A stretch of DNA of 64,000 nt from Piromyces finnis (lineage: Eukaryota > Neocallimastigomycota > Neocallimastigomycetes > Neocallimastigales > Neocallimastigaceae): positions 124,001 through 188,000 of the forward strand of contig MCFH01000045.1 in the NCBI GenBank assembly GCA_002104945.1, given 5' to 3'. Positions 18,673-32,300 of the stretch are shown piece by piece. The notes under the pieces were generated by a model, which saw nothing but the letters and a program-made list of their open reading frames with translations, was not told the origin of the DNA and did not search any database. A program made the translations under genes and the position numbers. Each line of letters opens with the position of its first letter. The stretch's first letter is position 1.

Positions 18673-20043
18673 TTATGATTTATTTTCCTTTTCAACAATC
18701 ATGGGAATAAGTTCATTTGATAAATTAACTTCTGTAATCGTCCATGATTTTTCGAAATATTTTACAAATGCATCTTGAGAAAGCATAGCTATATTAAAGT
18801 TATTTAATGATAATTTGGTATTGGAAGATGATTGAAAATCATTTAATGTAGATTCTGTTGTTTCTTCTTTAGGATTACCATTACCAAGTTTAATGGCAAG
18901 ATTATAAAAGGAACTAATAGCCTTCATAAAGGATTCCTCTTGAATAAATTCATCTTCTGTGTCCAAAGTATTTTCATTTATGCTTGTATTTTCGATTTGC
19001 GTATCAGAATTTTCAAATGATTGTGATTTATTGTCGATAGAGAAAATGTGGAATAAAGTGTCCATTAAATCATTAATTTCATACTCATTTAAAAATCCGT
19101 CACCATCGGTATCATGGAGATCAAATAAAAATTCTAATTTAGTATTTATTGATTTCAACATAATGATTTCAAAAATACGAATCATACCAGCTAAATCAAT
19201 AGAACATGGTAAGTATCTATATTTATTTCCATCTTTAATTGTGAAACCTTTTTTATTATTTTTAAAGGCTTCATTATTTGTTATAGTATTTTTGTATGAT
19301 TGGTAGAAATAAATTCTATCAGATAAAGGTGAACTGTAATCATTATGTAAACTTTTAATTGATAAATTATTAAAATCTTTAATAATATTGTTTTTATCTT
19401 CTAATAAATTTATATTATGCTTGTCATATTCTTCCAATGAACTATAATTTTTTGGAATATATTCTTTTGATTTCCATGGTGATATCATGTTATAAATTGC
19501 TCTGAAATGCTTTAAATCAATAGATGTTGTTAATACTAAATCATCCAAATTATTATATTGATTGTTAGAGATTTTGTTGGTTTCGCTAATATTATCATTC
19601 ATTCCCCATCCTCCTAATTTAAAGAAGTAATTACATTGATCATCATCATTACTAAACCATCCTTTAATATAATTTTCGTAAATTATCTTTTTGACTTCAC
19701 TATTATTATTATTACTATTGTTATTATCATTATTTATATCAAAATATTCTAAATCTTGAAGTTTATCATAAATAATAGAAATCACATTTTCAGAAATGCT
19801 AACAGTTTCACTAATATTTCTAACTTGTGATTTTTTATTTGAATTTTCCATACCATGAACAACTTTTAATCTAAATTTTGATCTTAATCTCTCAATCAAT
19901 TCAGTGCTTACTGTGTTTGAATAAGAATAAGCAACTTCTAATAAATGATTATATAATTCATTACCGATAAGTGCTATATATATTAATTAATATAATTTTA
20001 TATATAATAAAAATTAGTATATAAAATATTAAGTTTTTTTTTT

Positions 20044-20079
<36 letters not shown>

Positions 20080-23000
20080 TAATGATTAGTTAAAAAAAAA
20101 AAAGAATTACGTTTACTACTATGTCCTGTACTTCCAGCTTCATCCAGCATTTCATCTTCATCTTCATCTTCTTTTTCTTCATAATAGGATGTATCGTTTT
20201 CATCAATTTCTAATCTATGGAAGAAAGATTTAATAATATTGATAAATCGTTCATCATCCTTTCCTTCTTCAATTAATAACTTTTCATTTAATTTGAAAAT
20301 AGCAAGACCAAGCCAAAAAATAAACTTTGGACCATCTAAAAAGAATGAGTCTAAAATTCTGATACCAACACGAATTGATACAGAGTTTAAGAATAAACAT
20401 ACAAACCATGGAACACTTACAGTAGACATATCCATATATAACTCATCCATATGTTTGTGAATTTCTGGTAAATATAATTCAACTAAATGAGTAAATACTT
20501 GTTGATCAATAACTGAACCCACAAGAGTTCTAGTATAATGATCCGGCAAAATTCTTTCAATTAAGTTACATAATAACCAGAAAGCATCATCTTCTTTTAA
20601 ATACAATAATAATGTGGCACCAATAATATTAAGGGCTTGTGCATATCCAATAGATTGGTTTCTCCAAGAATAAGCGGTTAAAATTCTTCTTAAAGCATTG
20701 ATACCTTCCTTAGTTTGGTAGGCTGGGTGTTCGGGTAAACTTCTGTAATACCCCCCAAAAATTAAATAATTTTTTTTTAATTAGTAATTATATTATGAAA
20801 TCATGATTTATATTTAATATTAGTTTTATATTTAACATATATTAATATTAATTTTACCTTCTGACATCTTTTTCTATTTCTAATGCATACGTTGATGTTT
20901 CACCGATATGATCTTTTAATAAACTAATGTAATAGTTTTTATCTGGCTTCATATACCATGAACCTGATGTAATCATCCTATTATATATATGTATTTATTT
21001 ATAATATGTTTAATTTTTTTTAAACTATTATTTTAATAGTATTATTATTAGATATATATAGTTACCATATATCTCCTCTATAAATATCAGGAATTCCATT
21101 ACATTTTAATAAAAGTTTTCTCATAAAATTAATATCTCTTATCATACACATATCATTTCCATTAACTTTTAAATATTCTTTCCAAAATTGTTCTGAACTT
21201 ATCTTTTCTTTTTGACGTAAATCATTTTTAATCATATTCATCTTTTCTTTATCAATCTCAATATTTATTGATGGTGATATCACCTTAGAATCACTGATAC
21301 TTGAATAATATTATCAAATTAAAATATTATTTAAGATCAAATTAATCATCATCACCTATATTAATAGTATTAAATTTAATATGTATCTATATAAATATTA
21401 TACCTCATTGTCCGAGCAATGGCAGCTGTTCTATATGTACCATCGTTTTCATATATAAACTTTAAACCAACTGGGGCTAAAGAAGAACTGATACTATCAC
21501 TTTCTTTTATATCTTGTTCCTTTATACTAATTTCTTCATTTGGGTTATAGATATTATAATTATTTAATAAACTAGTTAAAGACTGTATTGTACTTGGTGT
21601 GTCGTTACTTTCACTAATTTCAATGCTGCTAGTATCTTTAATAAAATGTTTATTTTGTTCAATTTCTCTAAAAGTCTTTCCAACATTAGTATTATCAAAT
21701 TCCCAATCGACATTTTTTAATCTTTCCATAATGATATTGTAAATTTCATCTTTAACTTTAACATTATTAAAAGAAAACCAAAATTCATATTTTGATCGAT
21801 TTACAATATGAAGGTATCCAGAATATGCAATATTTAATATACCATTTGGTGACATATTACGTGATAGTTTTTTGGTTGATGTAATTTGATTGAATGCCAG
21901 TACCACAAGTATAGTTGGTTTATAATTATCATTTTTGTTATCATTATTATTAAAACATAAATAATTTTTAGTAATATAAAGGGTACCATTAACATAATCG
22001 TCAATTTGCTTATGATAAAAAGTACAGGAATTTAATAAATAGTGAATGGATTCTGAAGGAGGTAAGTGAAATAAATTTAAGAATTCAAAATTTCTTTTAT
22101 AGTTATCTAAATCATTTACTGTAGTTAAAAGAGATTCCAAATGTATTGGAAAGCGATTTGGTACAACAATTCTTTTCATATTTTGATATTTTCTAGCACT
22201 CTCTTCGGTGAAACTAGCACTTGAATTACTCTCGATATTTTCTAACTTTAACGAAGGATCACTTTCGCTTAGATTTTTTGACAATTCTTTATTACTGTTT
22301 TCGTTATTATTTTTTAAATTACTGCTATTATTGTAATGATTTATTCCTAATGAAGTCATATATAAATCTAAATCACTTCTCATTTTTACTTTATCATTAG
22401 CAATTGTTGAAGAGAACAATTCAGCACCTTTTACTAATTTTCTCATCGCAACATCACACAATGCCGTAATGATTTGTAATACATTATCAATATCTCTAAT
22501 CATAGTAAATGTATATTTCTAATATATGTTAAGTAATATATAAATAATAATAAAAAGTTATAAAATCGACATTTTGTATTAACTACTGGAATTTCATTTA
22601 TTAATATATATAAATATATATTAATATAAATATATTGTATTACCATTTCATTCATTGTTGTGACTTCAATACAATCTTCTGATAATAATTTTCTCCTTAT
22701 TACCTTTCTATCAATTGAATATATATCTTTATATGCTATTAGTAACATGTTCCATTTTTCCGGTGAATTTTTTAGATTAGGTGATAATGTAATATAGTTA
22801 TGGAAACACAAATAATTCTTTGTTATAAACATATGGCCGTTAACAAAACTATTACATTCATTAGTGGATAATAAACAGGAGTAGACTTTATATAATAGTA
22901 TATATATATAAAATTATAATATTAACTATATTTTTCTTTATAAATTATATATATATATATTTTTAATAAACATTGGCTACTATTTAAATTTTTTAATATT

Positions 23001-23351
23001 ACAATTTAACAGTAGTTCATCCTTTAATTTTTTGTCGAATATTTTAATGGTATTTTTCATTTCTTCCATTTGGGTTTTTTCTTGTGAAATTAATAAATTT
23101 TCTTTTAAACAATATAATTAAATTTTTTAATTTATATTGAATATATTAATAATTAATAAATTTAAATATATATTTACCTGAATTTCTTGAAATTTCATTA
23201 AATTGGTGTAATAAATAAAATTCAATTTCGTTATCATTTTCTTTAACATCGATATTCATTATATTATTGTTTATCTAATTATAATTATATAAATTTTCAA
23301 TATTTTATGTTTTAACATTAACATATTATTATTATTATTTTTTTAAAAAAA

Positions 23352-23387
<36 letters not shown>

Positions 23388-23712
23388 AAAAAAAAATTAA
23401 TTTATATACTTTATATAAAAAGGATTGTTCAATTTTATTCCAATCATTATGAATTTTTTCAAAAGAATCATCAACTGCGACAACATATCTTTCCTTAGTT
23501 TCAGAGTGGAAATTTAAAACAATTCTAAAATCATAATAATATATAGTTTTCTTCTCTTCATTTTTATCCTGACGAATTGAACTGAATAAATTTGAAATTA
23601 CTCCCTTTGCTGGTTTATCCTTTGACTCTAGAGTTAAGTATAAATTTGCAGCTCTTTGTATCCATTTTGAATTATCCGTTAACAATAATATATTTATTGG
23701 TTTTATGAACAT
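18673..23712 (-). CDS. GRAM-GRAM-TBC-EF-hand Rab GTPase-activating protein (TBC1D8/TBC1D9-like), 9 exons
   Basis: Predicted Rab GAP acting at membranes in vesicle traffic. Exons on the minus strand are 23712-23410, 23274-23178, 23101-23003, 22885-22644, 22518-21404, 21299-21066, 20977-20858, 20742-20111 and 19973-18673, giving 1,380 aa in constant phase. Two GRAM domains are seen, each with the motif G-(H/T)-(M/L)-(F/Y)-ITKNYLCF (near residues 180-250 and 400-480). The TBC domain (about 685-920) has the Arg finger in IPDIYRGDIW (Arg 693) and the Gln finger in IGYAQALN (Gln 772), so catalysis should be intact. One canonical EF-hand loop, DTDGDGFLNEYE, lies at 1235-1246. This order matches animal TBC1D8/9 and is related to yeast Gyp2. 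Regions between domains are Asn/Ser-rich. Substrate Rab is unknown. Confidence 0.93.
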
Positions 23713-25527
23713 TGTGTTATGTTGTTTATAATATATATTTATTTTACTGTTTTTATAATTTTATTTAATATTTTGTATTATTAATTAACTATATATCTAT
23801 ATAATATATATACTATAAAAACATAAATTTTATTTATTAAATTTCTTTTTTTTATTTTTCTTTTTCTTTTCTTTTTTTTGAATACTACTTATTCTTTGTT
23901 AATTCGACATAAATTTATTTATTTTGTAATATTCATTGAAAGTATAAATAGAAAGTATTTAAATATCTTTTAAATAAATTATATATTATATATTTTTTTT
24001 ATTATAATGTTATTTCTTATATACTACTATTAAAACATTTGGTTAAATCCTTTATACATATTTTATAGTTCTTAAAAGGATTTTTTATTTATTTTTTAAA
24101 ATTATTTTTGAAAAGTTTATTATTTAATATTTATTTTATTTTTCTTTTTTTATAAATCTTAATTATTAGTTTATTTATTAATTAATTAATTAAATAATTT
24201 AATTAATATCAAAATCTTTATTATTTAATTTTTGTTGGTTAGACTTTTTTTTTATTGTATGTGGGATTGAAACTTTAAACTGAATGCAATATTTTTTTAT
24301 AAAAGTATTATATTATATGTAATTGTGGCTTATCTATAAATAAGGAAATTTTGTTTTTTGTAAACATATTATTCCACAAAATATGTTTACAAAAAATTTA
24401 ATAATACAATTTATACAATTTATACAATTTTTAGCATAGTAAATAGTTCATTATAAATCCATTTATTTTAATACTTTTAGTTTGCTTATTTTTTCTCTTA
24501 TTATTAATAAATAATTTATTATATTTTCTAATAGAAAAAATTGAATTTTTTTTTTTTAATTTAGTATATTATTAAATTATCTTTTTCTTTAAGGAATATG
24601 TATAAGTTTTCTGAAACATTAAACCATATTGAGATATGTTTATATTAATAATTGATAATATTAATGTTCTTTTTTTTCATTGTTTTTAGTATGTGTGTAA
24701 ATAAATTATCTTCTTATGAAAATAAAAGAATAATAAAAAGAAATAAAAAAGTGAATCTTTATGCAATTAAATACACTTTTGATTAGAAACTTTTTTTAAA
24801 AAAAATTTTTTATTCAAAATAATTACTTAATTAATATAGACATATATTTGTGGCTTGCTAATAAATTTAATGATACACCATAAACAATAAAATTGGAAGT
24901 AATTAATTTAATTTTAATCTATTTTTTTTTTGGTTATTAATAGAAAGGTATGTGAAATTGAAAAATTTAATTTAAATAATGAAAAAATGGAAATAATAAA
25001 AGACATTATATATAAATATCATACATGATGTAAATACTGTAAATACTATTTTGATATTAAAAAATAGATTAATAAAATATAAAATTAACAATTGTAATTT
25101 TAATAAATGAAAAAATAAATATATATATTTTTTATTAAACTTATATAAAAGTAATACATTTATTAAACTGAAATTACTGCGGCTTTTGACGATAGATTTG
25201 ACCTACAATTTCTTATTTTTCAAAAGATATCAATTGTTCTTGCTCCTAACTACAAATTTATAGAATGCTAATTTAAATAAACATAATATAAAAATTAAAT
25301 ATAAAAATAAAAATTTACATAATTGTCCAAAATCAATTTATATATATATATATATATTATTGACTTTCTAAATATAATTTGTTAAAATATATGTTATTTT
25401 ATTTTTATTTTTTTAATATCTATTTTTTAAAAAACTATTATTTACACTTATAATGGCAGAGATAAAAATTATGATAAAATCGTCATTATATAATTATTTA
25501 ACAAAAATTATAAGCTATTATATAAAG
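23713..25527. other. Intergenic, Rab GAP promoter side and APC5 3' side
   Basis: AT-rich, no open frame of note. The one clear structure is the hairpin at 24354-24396, listed separately. Confidence 0.6.
24354..24396. repeat. 17-bp perfect inverted repeat with forkhead-like GTAAACA cores
   Basis: The left arm 24354-24370 and right arm 24380-24396 are perfect reverse complements around a 9-base loop. Each arm contains TTGTAAACAT or its complement, which matches the general forkhead-factor core (GTAAACA). It lies about 640 bp upstream of the Rab GAP start and 1.1 kb beyond the APC5 stop. It could be a paired regulatory site, a transcript-end hairpin, or a chance event in AT-rich DNA. Confidence 0.6.
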
Positions 25528-25746
25528 CTAGTTTTCAAGATCAACAGTGTTCTTGTTACGATTACTTAAAATTAATTTTTCTAATTTATGGAATTCCTTG
25601 GCTTTTTGATCTCTTTCTTGAATAAGATCGAGTTCATTGAAAATTAATGATTGCAAATAAACAATTTCTTTCATTTCTTCATAGGATTCAAGTTTTTTAA
25701 ATCCTATAAAAAATTTATTTAAAATTATAATTTGGAAAAAAATTAA

Positions 25747-25789
<43 letters not shown>

Positions 25790-27115
25790 ATACAAATATA
25801 TAAAAATAATACCTTGTAGTGACTTTTCTAATAATAATACTATATCGGATAGTTTCTTTTTCTTTTTTTCTATTAAAAATAATGTATACATATATATAAT
25901 TAAAAATAGTTAATTCTGTTTTTTATGCTCATTATTGACATTAACAATTCATTTTCTTTTATTATTATTACCTTTTTTTTCATCATCAATATTACTCATT
26001 GATAATCCGAAAGATAATTTCGTCATTAAACATTTAGCTGCAATTAACAAACATAAGCTTTGAAGCCATAAATTCTCATTAGTTAATGTACATGGAAGAA
26101 TAAAATCCATAATTTCTAAAGCTTTATTATACATATTGATATCTAATAAAACTTGAGCAATTCTTGCAGCTGAATATATATAAAGATTATGGAAATGAAA
26201 ACTTTCACTTAATGAAAGACATGCTAATAAATTATAAAGGGCGGAAACATTGGATGATGAATTCTAGATTAAATAGATTAGATAGGATGATTTTGTTTAT
26301 CATAAAATATATTTAATATAATATTTAATAATTTTTATTTATTTATTTTATATTTTTTACGTATATATTACCATTAAAATTTCAGCGATGTAAAGTAAGC
26401 AATTAAATTTTTTTATATTATTGAAATATTTATAATGTTTATCAATAATATTACTTATACAATCATACGCCTTTTATTTGTAGTTGTTAATAATTAACAA
26501 TAAAAAAAATTATAAAATTCTTAATATTATGAAAAAATATGTAGGGGTGCTTATAAATAAATTAATAATTTACCATATGTTTTTGTTGACTATTATATAA
26601 GAAGAATCCTTTTCGAATAAAAGAATCAATTTCATCTTCGTTATTTTCATTATTATCCAATGCAATTAAAATGGAATGAATAATTCTTGCATTTAAGAAT
26701 TCTCGTTTATATATCGATCTCCTAAATTGAAATTCCATTTTACTTTTATACCATTTTTCACATTGATTTGAATTTTTAGAATGTTTAATAGCATTATTCA
26801 ATAATGAATATGCAAATCGATAGTTTCCATTAATAAAATGCTATTATTTTGGAAAATTAAAAAGTATAGTAAAAGAAAAAAAATATAAATAACGATATAA
26901 TCTATTTAATATTAAATGTAAAAATAAAACTATTCTTAATTATATAATTACCTGATTTACTAATTTACTTATACCCAGGTGTCGATCTTTTTGATGGATT
27001 TCATCATTATAATAATTTAACTGTAATTGAATAGCCAAATTAGCTAAAATATTATTTCCTAAAGAAAATTTTATTTTAATTTTTATGTTTATTTATTTAC
27101 TTATTTGCTATAAAT

Positions 27116-27162
<47 letters not shown>

Positions 27163-30067
27163 AAAATGAATATATTATTTCATTAATAAATTTAATAAAT
27201 TTAAAATTTTACCATATACACTCCACATAGATGATTTTAAGTGTAGACATGAACTAAACATATTATTTAAGGAATTTGATTTTGACATATATTCACTTTG
27301 GAGAAATGATTTAAAAATAGTGGTTGGTGAAATACCCTATTTAAAAAAATAATAAATTAATTTAAAGAATAAAAAATAAAAGAAAATATATAATTAAAAT
27401 AAATATTACTTCATTAATTCCATATTTAATTTTTCTTAATTCATCTATGCATTTCAACTGTAAAAGGCTATTATTTGTTATTTCATACGAATTCATAATT
27501 CTTTTTTTAGAATATTTCATTATTTGCTTGTTTTTGGGTTTAAGTTTATTACTTGAAACTAAATTATTTAGCCAACTTTTATATATATAGATTAAAAACA
27601 ATAATATTTTTATTATTATTAATGCTAATTTATTTTAACATTTAATATCTGTAATATAATGTAAAAAGTAAAAATATATGTATACCATAATGAATAACTT
27701 AAACATTCATAATCTTTATTAATTTTTGACATATAAACAGCTTCTTCTAAACACTATTAATTGTTAGGGGAAAAAAAAAATTAAAATACATGTACTTTTA
27801 TATGTATTAAATAAATTAACTTACTATTTTTTCCATATCAATTTCGTTAAAAAAGGAATGAAACATGGCTAAATTAATTAAACCGTATTGATATAAAGTT
27901 CTTTAAGATAGAATTTAATTATACATTTAGTATAAGATCCGTAATTAATTTATTTTTTTTTTTTTTTTTTTTTTTTATTTTACTATAGTATAAAGTAATA
28001 AAATACCACTTTAAAAATAGGAATATAAATATTAGGAATAAGTGGACTTACTTGTCTTTATTATAATTCAACATTCCACTATAATCAAAAAAACGGTATA
28101 ATTGTTCTAAAGTATTTTCTCTTTCCTTTGCATATAAACAGTTTAAAAAGCTTTTGTTTAAAGAAAAAATGGTTTAGAGTTAGATAAAAAAAAAAAAAAA
28201 AGCAACGAAAAAATATTTATAAAATAAAATTCACAAGTAATGATAAGTTTACCTTAAATAATGAACATTTGCAATAGATGGTAAATACATATGTATTTGA
28301 ATTAATTTTTGCTGTAATTCATTTGAAGGAATTTCACCACTACACTCTATATATTTTTAAATATTTATTATTAAGTCATTACTATTATTCTTTTTTTATC
28401 TTTTTCTTTTTCAAATTAAATATAGTAAACTAATAGAATTAACAAAATTATATATTTACTGTCTAATAAATCAATTTGTCGATTAATAAAATTTTGAATA
28501 TCGTTCAGTGGTAAAACCTCTATGGAATATATAATAGTTTATTATAATATAAACATCAAATATTATTTATTAATATTTCTTATTTATATAGAATTAAATA
28601 CTATCATACTATCACATATAGTATATTGAAATTTCTTTTATAAATTGTATAAATCTGTATAAAAAAAATTACCAATATTTTCATTGGCTATATTCAAATT
28701 TATTTGATCATCATTCATCTTTTGTCGCTTATTTTTATGTTCAGGAATATTACTATCAAATTTTTGAATATAATACAACAGACTACGAAATAAGTTACTA
28801 ATATCATCAAAAGCCATTTGATTAATTTCTAAACAACTTTTTCGAATAAAAACCCCAATGATACTAGTTTTATCCTATTAATTTTTATGGATTAATTTGA
28901 TTTTATTTAATATAAAAAATTAATATTATATATAAATGAATTTTAAAAAAAAAAAAAAAAAAAAAAAGAAAACTTACCACATATAATTGTTGCTCAACCT
29001 ACATATTAGATAATATAATAATAACATTGTTATTATTATTATTATTAAAAATATTATAAAAATTAATATTTATAAATTTTATATTTATTTATTTTTCATA
29101 AATGAAATAAAAGCTGAAATATATATATCATCGATTCAATTTTAATTTAAAACATGAAAACTTACAGAAACATCAATTAGAGCATTTTTATCCACGACCA
29201 ATTGTTTAATTTCTTTAAAAATAATGACGAAATTGAATTAAATTTCAATTTCATTTTAGAGAAATCAGTAAACTTTCCATTTATTATGATAATTTACAAG
29301 CATTATTATATAATTATAAATACCAGAAAAGAAATTTAAAAGGGTATCTGGGCTTTGAATATTACTTAACTATTATTATAAATGGATGAAAATAAAATTA
29401 TATTGAATGATTAAAATGAAATTTCATGAAATCTTAATTTCATAACCAATTTTATCTTTTTATTACAATGATTATAACTATTATTATTTATTAATAGCAA
29501 TAATAACTTTATTGAAATGCATATATATTTACCTTTTTATAAATTGTACTTTTAACAAGTTCAATTTTTTCGTATTCAAGATTTAAATTATTAATTTTTT
29601 GAAATAATGAAATTAGCTCATTTTTTTGAAATTTATTAAGATTCTATTAATAAATATTATTATTAAGATTCATTTGAATAAAAGAAAAAAAAAAATTAAA
29701 TTTTGATAAATTAATCTTTTTAAATAACATTTAATTATCATATTAATAAATTTACATTTAATTCGTCTATGAGAAAAAGTAAAATTGGACTGAGTATATC
29801 CTTATACTTTTCATGGAAAAATTCCTTTATTAGAATTAATAAAGATATTTTGTGTGGTGTTACATATCTTGTAACAACTTTCTTTGTTACACTTTCCTTG
29901 ACACTTTTTTCAATATTATAAGTATTATTGATGTTATTATTGTATGTTTGAGATATTTGATTAGAAGAATATGGAGAAGTAATGGAATCAGGAAGGGATG
30001 GTGATGGTGAAAATGATGTAAATTGAATATACGGTTGACCTTGAGGGGTTACATTATCGAAAGACAT
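25528..30067 (-). CDS. APC5: Anaphase-promoting complex subunit 5, about 19 exons
   Basis: Scaffold subunit of the APC/C, the nuclear ubiquitin ligase that drives exit from mitosis. The gene is cut into about 19 small exons; the first is 30067-29756, then 29643-29533, 29369-29324, 29212-29166, 28998-28978, 28874-28673 and 28519-28460, with the last at about 25702-25528. The estimated length is about 800 aa. Family signs include TPHKISLLILIKEF near the N terminus, IIGVFIRKSCLEINQMAFDD, a block with RFFDYSGMLNY followed by YGLINLAMFHSFF, and the TPR-like CLEEAVYMSKINKDYECLSY, which correspond to the conserved APC5 core (compare LNLAALHCRFGH and CLQHCLSW in the human protein). The C terminus ends with a helical segment and VDLEN. 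The smallest exon is 21 bases. Middle exons were located by reading and not every junction was checked. Confidence 0.85.
25743..25792 (-). repeat. AAAT microsatellite in APC5 intron
   Basis: About twelve AAAT units lie in the intron before the last but one APC5 exon boundary. It is non-coding. Confidence 0.85.
27117..27161 (-). repeat. T45 (A45 in the transcript) homopolymer in APC5 intron
   Basis: Forty-five T on the plus strand sit in an APC5 intron, so the pre-mRNA would carry A45. It has the same length as the T45 in the nucleoporin intron 1. Confidence 0.9.
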
Positions 30068-32300
30068 TGTTATTACAAATTAAATATATATGATATACTG
30101 ATATACCTTTTATGAATATAATACTTAAATATGATGATTTTTATTATCTAACACTTTAATTTCATTTGAAATCTTGAAAATTAAAAATTAAAATTCATTA
30201 AATATTTAATTATATTTCAATATATTAAATAAATTAATATTTTTTAAACTTTAAAAAATATATTTTAAGGTTTGTCCATCCCATAGTAATTATTATTATT
30301 TTATTATTTCTAGTATTACTAACTTTATTATAAAAAATATTTCTGCTGTTGCTACCAGGAAAATTCTTTTTAATCATTTATATAAAGCTATTAAGATGTT
30401 TATTATGATTACTGCTAAATATTAAGTATTTATAATACTTTTTTTTTTTTTTTTAGACTTTGGTAATATAATTTTATTTATTATTTTCATTAAACTAATA
30501 TTTGAATCCTTGGATATTATTAAAATATATGGATTCACTTAAATTATAGTATCTTATGTATGTTCATTTCATTTCATGTTTTAAAAAACTAGCTGAATTT
30601 ACTGTCTTATTTATTCTTTATATTTGAATCATTATAATTAATATTTTAACATATAAATTATAAGGAAATAAAAAAAAAATAATGACAAAACAAAAATGAA
30701 TAAAATAGATACAGTATAATTTAGTAAATTTCATTAAATGATAAAATCCTTTTCATCATTATTGGTCCTATTATTTTTATTTTATTATTATTTTTTTAAA
30801 AAAAAGATATGAAAATATTTATATATTTTTAATTAAATCTATTATGAGTTAAATATATATATATATATATTGCATTCTAATAAATTTAATTATAATAAAG
30901 AAAAGGGACTATTTAAATATTATAATTATATTTGATTTCCATTGTAACTTATATCAAAATTCACAGGAGAGGAAATTATAATCAGCATCAATAATTCTGA
31001 TCTTACTGGTCTATCATTTTTTCTTTACTATTGATATAAAAAAAAAAAAAAAGAACCTGGATAAAATACAGTTTAATTTAGTACTACATAATTTTTTTTC
31101 CCCATTCCACTATTATCTTTTCTCTAAAAAGAATTTTTATTCATACTATAATAGTTATTCACATTAATATTTATTGAATTATTAATCATTGACTAAACAA
31201 TTCCTTAATAAAAATAAAAAAAGAGTTATTTAAAATCAAAATTAGTATCATAATATAGGTTATATTTAATAATAACAACAAACTTTAAAAATTTTTATAT
31301 TTATTCATTAAAATTTTAATAATTTGATATATTATAAATAAAAAAATATGTATATTTAAATTCATTTTTTTTTTATTTATTCTTTAATAGCATCAACTTT
31401 ATTATTAATTTAATTGAAATTATAATACATGTTATTAAAAATAAAAATAAGAATAAAAAAATAGGTTTAAATAAACACAAATGAATAAAAATTGGGTATA
31501 ATGTATTCTGGTAATTTTAATTAAAGTAAGAAATCCACTATTATACTAGGTATAATAATTGTATTTGATTTCTAATGGGACACCGAGCCAAAGATCAACA
31601 ATTTTATCATGGCTCCTGGCCTGTCTTACTGTTTCTTTGGCATTGACTTTTGATTATGGTATGAAATTTCTTTATATTTACTTTTATACTACATTTAAAA
31701 TATAACTTAAAATGATTATTTTTTTAATATCACATTCACCAAGCATAGGGAGTGAGTAACAAAGATTACTACACCTATTAAAAATTACACAATAATTTAT
31801 GTCCTAACCTTCTTTAAAATATTTTTAACCCCCTTAAAATGGAATAACCATTCTCAACCACTAATGTATCATACAAATTAATAATTACTTTATCATCAAC
31901 CAATAATTTTTCATTAAAAACACAATTTTTACACACCATACATTATATTTTTTTTAATTATTTTTTTATTATTTTATTTTATTTTAATAATTTATAAAAA
32001 AAATTTAGCGTATAATTAATTTATGTATTGTAAATATGTATTTTCAAATTGTTAATAGATAGGTTTTTTTATTAATAATTGAATGATCTATACTATTAAT
32101 AAATCAATATATGGATTTATTAATATAAATTTTTTTATGACATTATGTATTTGGTATTTTGGAATAGGAAATTAATATTTTTTTGTTATGTTATTACTTG
32201 TATATTTACATATATTTTATATTATGCATTTTAAAATTTTATCAAAAAAGATTTACTTTTTTTGTATGTTAAAAGAAAACGAATTTAAAAATTAATGTGC
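30068..32300. other. Intergenic between APC5 and Hsp70, mostly featureless
   Basis: Mostly featureless A/T. Two GC-richer islands stand out at about 31546-31650 and 31740-31940; these form the candidate small gene listed separately. The left part would hold the APC5 promoter. Confidence 0.6.
31546..31939 (-). CDS. Candidate small three-exon gene, unknown function (weak)
   Basis: Three GC-richer, coding-looking blocks join in phase as 31939-31830, 31774-31740 and 31646-31546, giving 81 aa from an ATG to a TAG. The product starts MVCKNC, contains VDDKVIINLYDTLVVENGY and later KIVDLWLGVPLEIKY, and holds five Cys. I do not recognise a family. The first donor (GTTAAA) and second donor (GTGAAT) are poor compared with the GTAAxx donors of neighbouring genes, and 31571-31640 is also open in the other strand. 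It may be a real small protein gene, a decayed gene fragment, or an RNA gene; an 8-bp complementary pair GCCAAAGA/TCTTTGGC lies in the third block. Confidence 0.28.
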
